A stretch of DNA of 64,000 nucleotides from Curtobacterium sp. MCBD17_013 (GTDB lineage Bacteria; Actinomycetota; Actinomycetes; Actinomycetales; Microbacteriaceae): contig NZ_QKTU01000007.1 of the NCBI RefSeq assembly GCF_003234565.1, positions 1 to 64,000 on the forward strand. The letters are read 5' to 3'. A program made the translations under genes and the position numbers. The notes under the pieces were generated by a model. The model worked only from the letters and a program-made list of their open reading frames with translations, was not told where the DNA came from and ran no database searches. Below, piece after piece: positions 59,655 through 64,000 of this stretch (its first letter is position 1; every line of letters begins with the position of its first letter).

Positions 59655-61124
59655 ATGACCGCTTCAGCTCCACCCACCCGTCGCATCCCGGTCTGGCTGG
59701 CGATCCTCGCCGCCTCGCTCCCGATGTTCATGGCCACGCTCGACAACCTCGTGGTCACGAGCGCGCTCCCCGTCATCCACGAGGACCTCGGCGCCCCGGT
59801 CGAGGACCTGCAGTGGATCACGAACGCCTACACCCTGGCGTTCGCCGCCCTCATGCTGCTCGCCGTCGGCATCGGGGACCGCTTCGGGCGTCGACACGTG
59901 TTCGTGGTCGGCATCGCGATCTTCACGGTCGCCTCCGCGCTGTGCGCCGTGAGCGGGGACCCCATTTCGCTCATCGCCGCCCGAGCGCTCGAGGGCGCCG
60001 GTGCTGCCGCGATCATGCCGCTCTCGCTCACCCTGCTCGTCGGCAGTGTGCCCGACCGCGCACGCTCCCTCGCGATCGGCGTGTGGGGCGGCGTGTCCGG
60101 CCTGGGCGTCGCGCTCGGCCCGCTCATCGGCGGCGCCGTCGTCGAGGGCTGGAACTGGCAGGCGATCTTCTGGCTCAACGTGCCGGTCGGCGTCATCGCC
60201 GTCCCGCTCGCGCTCGCCGCGCTCCCGAACGCACTCGGCGCGAGACTCCGCGCCGACGTCATCGGTGTGCTCCTCGCCGGGCTCGGCGTGCTCGGCATCG
60301 TGTTCGGGGTCGTCCGTGGCAACGACGCAGGCTGGGGCAGTGGGCAGGTCGTCGGCGCCCTGGTCGCCGGCGCCGCGCTCCTCGCCGCCTTCATCGTCCG
60401 GGAGGCCCGCACGAGCGCACCGCTCCTCCCCTTGCGACTGTTCCGGGACCGGGGGTTCACGCTCGCGAACGCCGTCGCGACCGCGTTCAGCTTCGGCACC
60501 TTCGGCGCGGTGTTCATCCTCATCCAGTTCCTGCAGATCGTGCAGGGGAACACCCCGCTGCAGGCCGGGGTCGCCACGATGCCCTGGACCCTCGCGCCCA
60601 TGGTCATCGCACCGCTCACGGGGTTCATCGCACCGCGCGTCGGGACCCGTGCGCTCATCGTCGGCGGGCTCGTGCTCCTGTCGGCAGGCCTGTTCGAGAT
60701 CGCACTGACGATGTCGGCGGACGTCGGCTACGGCGTGCTGTTGCCGGGCTTCCTGCTGGCGGGCGTCGGCATGGGCCTGGTGTTCGCGCCGCTGTCCACC
60801 GCGGTCCTGGCGAGCATGCCCCCGGAGGACCACGCCAAGGCGTCCGGCACGAACTCGACGCTCCGCGAGATCGGGATCGCGCTCGGGATCGCCGTCCTCA
60901 CCGCGGTGTTCACGGGCGCGGGCGGCCAGCTCACTCCGACGGGGTACGTGTCGGCCGCCCAGCCCGCCGTGGTCGTGGGCGCCGGCGTGGTGCTCCTGGC
61001 GGCGGTGCTGGCCCTCTTCCTGCCGAGCGGGGTGCTCCGACGCGGGGCGCTCACACCCGGGGCGGAGTCGGCGCTCCCGACGCAGGCGGTCCTCCCGGAC
61101 GCGGCCCCGGCCCCGGCCGCCTGA
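59655..61124 (+). CDS. EmrB/QacA-type (DHA2, 14-TM) MFS drug transporter
   Basis: 489 aa with about 14 hydrophobic segments. LPMFMATLDNLVVTSALPVIHEDL (D1-type helix 1 motif), WITNAYTLAFAALMLLAVGIGDRFGRRHVF (signature), RALEGAGAAAIMPLSLTLL and GPLIGGAVVEGWNWQAIFWLNVPVG (motif C region). Export of toxic organics by family; inducer unknown. GGAGG lies before ATG 59655. Confidence 0.92.
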   Translation: MTASAPPTRRIPVWLAILAASLPMFMATLDNLVVTSALPVIHEDLGAPVEDLQWITNAYTLAFAALMLLAVGIGDRFGRRHVFVVGIAIFTVASALCAVSGDPISLIAARALEGAGAAAIMPLSLTLLVGSVPDRARSLAIGVWGGVSGLGVALGPLIGGAVVEGWNWQAIFWLNVPVGVIAVPLALAALPNALGARLRADVIGVLLAGLGVLGIVFGVVRGNDAGWGSGQVVGALVAGAALLAAFIVREARTSAPLLPLRLFRDRGFTLANAVATAFSFGTFGAVFILIQFLQIVQGNTPLQAGVATMPWTLAPMVIAPLTGFIAPRVGTRALIVGGLVLLSAGLFEIALTMSADVGYGVLLPGFLLAGVGMGLVFAPLSTAVLASMPPEDHAKASGTNSTLREIGIALGIAVLTAVFTGAGGQLTPTGYVSAAQPAVVVGAGVVLLAAVLALFLPSGVLRRGALTPGAESALPTQAVLPDAAPAPAA

Positions 61125-61143
61125 CCGCCGCCCCCCACTTCGG

Positions 61144-61201
61144 CGAAATCGCAGTCGTTGCCGTTTCGAACCCTTCCAGAACGGCAACGACTGCGATCTC
61201 G
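61144..61201. repeat. Convergent-end palindrome, copy C
   Basis: Arms 61144-61165 and 61180-61201 pair at 21 of 22 positions. It lies between the convergent ends of the MFS and ABC ATPase genes. Confidence 0.88.
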
Positions 61202-61242
61202 CGGAGGGGTGTGTGAGGGGATCCGGCGGCTCGCGCACCGGG

Positions 61243-62079
61243 TCAGCGCTGCACGCGCGCCAGGAACGCCCGGAGCGCGGGGTGCTGCGGATCCCCGAGC
61301 ACGGCGTCGGGCGACCCCTGCTCGGCGACGGCCCCCTCGTGCAGGAACACCACGCGGTCGGCGACCCGGCGGGCGAACGACATCTCGTGCGTCGTCATGA
61401 GGATCGTCGAGCCGCCCTGCTTCAGGTCGCGCACGAGGTCGAGCACCTCGCCGACGAGCTGCGGGTCGAGGGCGCTCGTGACCTCGTCGAGCAGGAGCAG
61501 CTCGGGGTCGGTGGCGATCGCGCGCACGATGGCGACCCGCTGCTGCTGTCCGCCCGAGAGCCGGTCCGGGTACGCCCCCGCGAACGCCCCGAGGCCGATG
61601 CGGTCGAGCAGCCGGCGCGCGGTCGTCTCGGCCTCGGCGCGCGGGATCCGGTGGACACGGCGGGCTGCGATCGTGACGTTGTCGAGCACGGTCATGTGCG
61701 GGAACAGGTTGAACTGCTGGAACACGACACCGATGCGTCCGCGGGTGGCGTCGACGTCGACACGGGGATCGGAGATGTCCTGCCCCTGCAGCAGGATCTG
61801 GCCGTCGTCGATCGGCTCGAGCAGGTTCACCGTCCGCAGCAGGGTCGACTTCCCGGATCCCGAGGCGCCGATGACCACGACGACGTCGTGCCGGTCGACG
61901 GCGAGGTCGATGCCCCGCAGGACCGCCGTGTCCCCGAAGGTCTTGCGGAGGCCGCGGAGCTCGAGGACCGGCGCGTCCGCGGCGGACGGGTGCCCGGCCT
62001 CCCCACCGGCCGGCGAACCGGACCGACCGGGCCGGGAGGAGCGGCTGGTGTCCGGCGCGCTCGTCGCGTCCGCGGTCAC
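61243..62079 (-). CDS. Polar amino-acid-type ABC transporter ATPase
   Basis: 278 aa. Walker A GASGSGKST, Q-loop VVFQQFNLFPHMTVLDNV, signature LSGGQQQRVAIVRAI, Walker B LLLLDEVTSALDP and the His of MTTHEMSFA. Typical of glutamine/histidine-type importers (GlnQ/HisP). The GTG start overlaps the permease stop (GTGA, 62076-62079). About 35 Ala/Ser/Gly-rich residues precede the domain. Confidence 0.94.
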   Translation of the reverse strand: MTADATSAPDTSRSSRPGRSGSPAGGEAGHPSAADAPVLELRGLRKTFGDTAVLRGIDLAVDRHDVVVVIGASGSGKSTLLRTVNLLEPIDDGQILLQGQDISDPRVDVDATRGRIGVVFQQFNLFPHMTVLDNVTIAARRVHRIPRAEAETTARRLLDRIGLGAFAGAYPDRLSGGQQQRVAIVRAIATDPELLLLDEVTSALDPQLVGEVLDLVRDLKQGGSTILMTTHEMSFARRVADRVVFLHEGAVAEQGSPDAVLGDPQHPALRAFLARVQR

Positions 62080-62942
62080 ACCGCACCACCGCTCTGCTCC
62101 CGCCGCTGCTGGCGCAGCGCGAGCGCGTCGGTGAGCCGGATGAGGGGCAGGCTGATGAGCACGAACAGGAGCCCCGCGACGAAGTACGGCGTGAAGTCGT
62201 ACGACTCGGCCTGCGCGATGTTCGCGGCCCGCACGGCGTCCACCGCGCCGAGGATCGACACGAGCCCGACGTCCTTCTGCATCGACACGAAGTCGTTCAT
62301 GAGCGCCGGCGTGACCTTCCGCAGCCCCTGCGGCAGGACGACGAGCCGGAGCGTCTGCGCATGCGACAGGCCGAGCGACCGCGCGGCCAGGCGCTGGGAC
62401 GGGTGCACGGCCTCCATGCCGGCGCGGAGCACCTCGGCGACGTACGACGAGTAGGTCAGGATGATCGCGATGGTGCCCCAGACCTCGGCGGGGAACCGCG
62501 GGAAGACACCGAGCCCCGGCACGCCGTAGCCGACCAGGTACAGCACGATGATGAGCGGCAGGCCCCGGAAGAGGTCCGTGTACCCGGTGGCGAGCAGCCG
62601 GAGCGGGAAGGCCACGGGGCTCCGGAGCCCTCGGACGACGGCCAGGAGCGTCGCGAACACGGCGACGCCGATCGACGCGAAGAACAGGATCCGGACGTTG
62701 AGCCACAGCCCGAGCAGGATGTCGGGGAAGGCCGAGACCGCCGTCTCCGGGTCGAAGAACGACTGCTGCACCGCCGCCCATCCGGGGGTGTTGACGACGC
62801 CGACCCAGACGAGCGCGACCACCACGAGCGACGAGACGATGCTCACCGCCACCGAGCGGCGGCCCCGCTGGCGCCGGTACGGTCGCCGCTCGACCTCGAT
62901 CTCGCTCGGCGCCGCGACGACGGTGGTCGGGGTGGTGGTCAC
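62076..62942 (-). CDS. Amino-acid-type ABC transporter permease
   Basis: 288 aa, one N-terminal helix plus a five-helix HisM/GlnP core. GYTDLFRGLPLIIVLYLVGYGVP and EVLRAGMEAVHPSQRLAARSLGLSHAQTLRLVVLPQGLRKVTPALMNDF hold the EAA loop that contacts the ATPase. I chose GTG 62942, 14 bp after the binding-protein stop; an earlier start at 62996 would overlap that gene. Confidence 0.92.
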   Translation of the reverse strand: MTTTPTTVVAAPSEIEVERRPYRRQRGRRSVAVSIVSSLVVVALVWVGVVNTPGWAAVQQSFFDPETAVSAFPDILLGLWLNVRILFFASIGVAVFATLLAVVRGLRSPVAFPLRLLATGYTDLFRGLPLIIVLYLVGYGVPGLGVFPRFPAEVWGTIAIILTYSSYVAEVLRAGMEAVHPSQRLAARSLGLSHAQTLRLVVLPQGLRKVTPALMNDFVSMQKDVGLVSILGAVDAVRAANIAQAESYDFTPYFVAGLLFVLISLPLIRLTDALALRQQRREQSGGAV

Positions 62943-62956
62943 GGACCGCGTCCCGA

Positions 62957-63790
62957 TCAGTGCAGGACGGGCACGTCGACCGCGGTCGACAGCCACTTGG
63001 TCGTGATGTGCTGCAGCGTGCCGTCGGCCTTGAGCGCGCGGATCGCCCCGCTCACCTTCGGCGTCAGCGCCGAGCCCTTCGGCAGGACGATGCCGAACTG
63101 GTCACCCGTGCCCGACGAGGCGGGGAACTGACCGACGACCTTGCCCTTCTTCAGTTCCGCGGACGCGACGTAGAACGCGGTGGGCAGGTCGGTGACGACG
63201 GCGTCGATCTGTCCGCTCTCGAGCGCGAGGACGGCGTCGTCGTTCGAGTTGAACACCTGCGGCTGCCCGAGGGCGTCCTTCGCGACGTCGTAGCTCGTGG
63301 TGCCGGTGGCGACGCCGACCTCGAGGCCCTTGAGCGCGCTGATGCTCGTGGCGTCGGCCGCCTTCGACCCCGACGTCGTCACGACCGCCTGCGTGGTCGT
63401 GTAGTACGGCGCCGAGAAGTCGACCGCCTGCTTCCGCTTCGCCGTGATGCTGAACTGCTGGATGTTCATGTCCCAGTCCTTGGCACCGGGGGCGATGGCG
63501 CTGTCGAAGGTGCTCCGCTTCCAGACCACGTCGTCCTTCGCGTAGCCCATCTCCTGCGCGACGGCGTACGCGACGGCCGCCTCGAACCCCTTGCCGGACT
63601 GCGGCTTGTTCCCCTCGACCCAGGGCGAGTACGCGGGCTGGCCGGTGGCGATCGTCAGCTTGCCGGCCGTGACGGTCCGGCTGCCGGAGCCGGAGCCGCC
63701 GGCGCTGCAGGCCGCGAGGGTGAGCGCGACGACCGCGGCGGCGACCGCCACGAGTGTGCGAGGGGTGCGGGGTCGGCGTCGAGGGGACAC
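62957..63790 (-). CDS. Amino-acid-type ABC transporter solute-binding lipoprotein
   Basis: 277 aa. The signal peptide ends in LAAC (lipobox); then KLTIATGQPAYSPWVEGNKPQSGKGFEAAVAYAVAQEM, DWDMNIQQFSITAKRKQAVDFSAPYY and GQIDAVVTDLPTAFYV, all typical of SBP_bac_3. First gene of a three-gene importer operon (binding protein, permease, ATPase). Ligand not readable; the SPWVEGN stretch replaces the usual PPFE. Confidence 0.92.
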   Translation of the reverse strand: MSPRRRPRTPRTLVAVAAAVVALTLAACSAGGSGSGSRTVTAGKLTIATGQPAYSPWVEGNKPQSGKGFEAAVAYAVAQEMGYAKDDVVWKRSTFDSAIAPGAKDWDMNIQQFSITAKRKQAVDFSAPYYTTTQAVVTTSGSKAADATSISALKGLEVGVATGTTSYDVAKDALGQPQVFNSNDDAVLALESGQIDAVVTDLPTAFYVASAELKKGKVVGQFPASSGTGDQFGIVLPKGSALTPKVSGAIRALKADGTLQHITTKWLSTAVDVPVLH

Positions 63791-63890
63791 GGGCTGCCTC
63801 CGGGGCGGTCGCGAGCGGGGTGTGCTGCGGATCGTACGGGGCCGGGAGGCCCGGCGCGAGTTGATGACGCGCCGTTCCGTCCCGCGGTCG

Positions 63891-64000
63891 TCAGCCGGCG
63901 CTCGGCGGATCGGACTCGGCGTCGTCGTCCGTGACGAACACCACCGTCATGACCTTCTGCCGTCGGTCCGTGATGACCCACGTGAAGTCCCAGGCGACGT
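63891..64000 (-). CDS. C-terminus of an unidentified protein (cut by window edge)
   Basis: The minus-strand frame enters from the right edge and ends with stop TGA at 63893-63891: VAWDFTWVITDRRQKVMTVV, then FVTDDDAESDPPSAG. About 36 residues, codon use like the chromosome. The protein cannot be identified from this fragment. Confidence 0.5.
   Translation of the reverse strand, partial: VAWDFTWVITDRRQKVMTVVFVTDDDAESDPPSAG

Overview
The window looks like chromosome of a high-GC actinobacterium of the family Microbacteriaceae, and Curtobacterium is my best guess. The reasons are strong G/C at third codon positions, many GTG/TTG starts and leaderless-looking promoters, a class Ib nrdHIEF cluster, maltokinase, SoxR with a [2Fe-2S] cluster, and a large helicase-like protein ending in an MTES_1575-type REase domain. 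The genus is inference; no rRNA is present.

Region 1 (1-15.8 kb) is an accessory island of visibly lower GC than the rest. It opens with remnants of three transposases (IS3, IS3, IS30). A defence-type cluster follows: a cytosine-5 DNA methyltransferase (minus) divergent from a Vsr-type endonuclease (plus), then a tightly overlapping minus-strand operon. In transcription order the operon encodes a 1577-aa GHKL-ATPase/SF2-helicase fusion, a NERD-nuclease/SF1-helicase, a DrmA-like helicase and a DrmB-like DUF1998 protein. Junctions are ATGA, ATGA and a 20-nt overlap. DrmA, DrmB and the 5mC methylase are DISARM hallmarks, but the DISARM phospholipase-D protein DrmC is absent, and Vsr, NERD-helicase and GHKL-helicase genes are present instead. 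I read this as a DISARM-related variant and the main candidate for an uncommon system. Its operon has a recognisable promoter with an inverted repeat around the -35 element. The right flank (14.8-15.8 kb) holds repeats and hairpins and no convincing gene.

Region 2 (15.8-20.4 kb) is nrdHIEF on the minus strand with two NrdR boxes upstream of nrdH. A small duplicated-motif protein and a structured leader sit between nrdE and nrdF, and a candidate small RNA with an intrinsic terminator lies antisense to that leader.

Region 3 (20.7-42.3 kb) is core and niche metabolism: MFS transporters, aldo/keto reductase, RNase HI, a LysM lipoprotein, a DUF3516 RNA helicase, two luciferase-like monooxygenases sharing a 14-bp upstream motif, an epimerase, a methyltransferase-ArsR operon divergent from an MFS exporter with palindromic operators, a DksA-like protein, maltokinase, a MaoC dehydratase coupled to a GT76-like mannosyltransferase, a secreted amidase-domain lipoprotein, a VOC protein and tRNA-Ala(CGC).

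Region 4 (42.4-52.1 kb) has a conserved-looking housekeeping block (membrane coiled-coil protein, RimJ-like acetyltransferase, galU, 5-formyl-THF cyclo-ligase, FmdB-type zinc ribbon, mscL, CDP-alcohol phosphatidyltransferase) and a 1254-aa helicase-like protein with a lysine-less P-loop and a C-terminal nuclease domain.

Region 5 (52.2-64 kb) holds a CitE-like lyase, a soxR-ggt operon, aldo/keto reductase, a DUF6766-type membrane protein, a quinone oxidoreductase, a TetR/MFS-14TM pair and a complete polar amino-acid-type ABC importer. Three near-identical long palindromes occur at three convergent gene ends (30.5, 58.8 and 61.2 kb).
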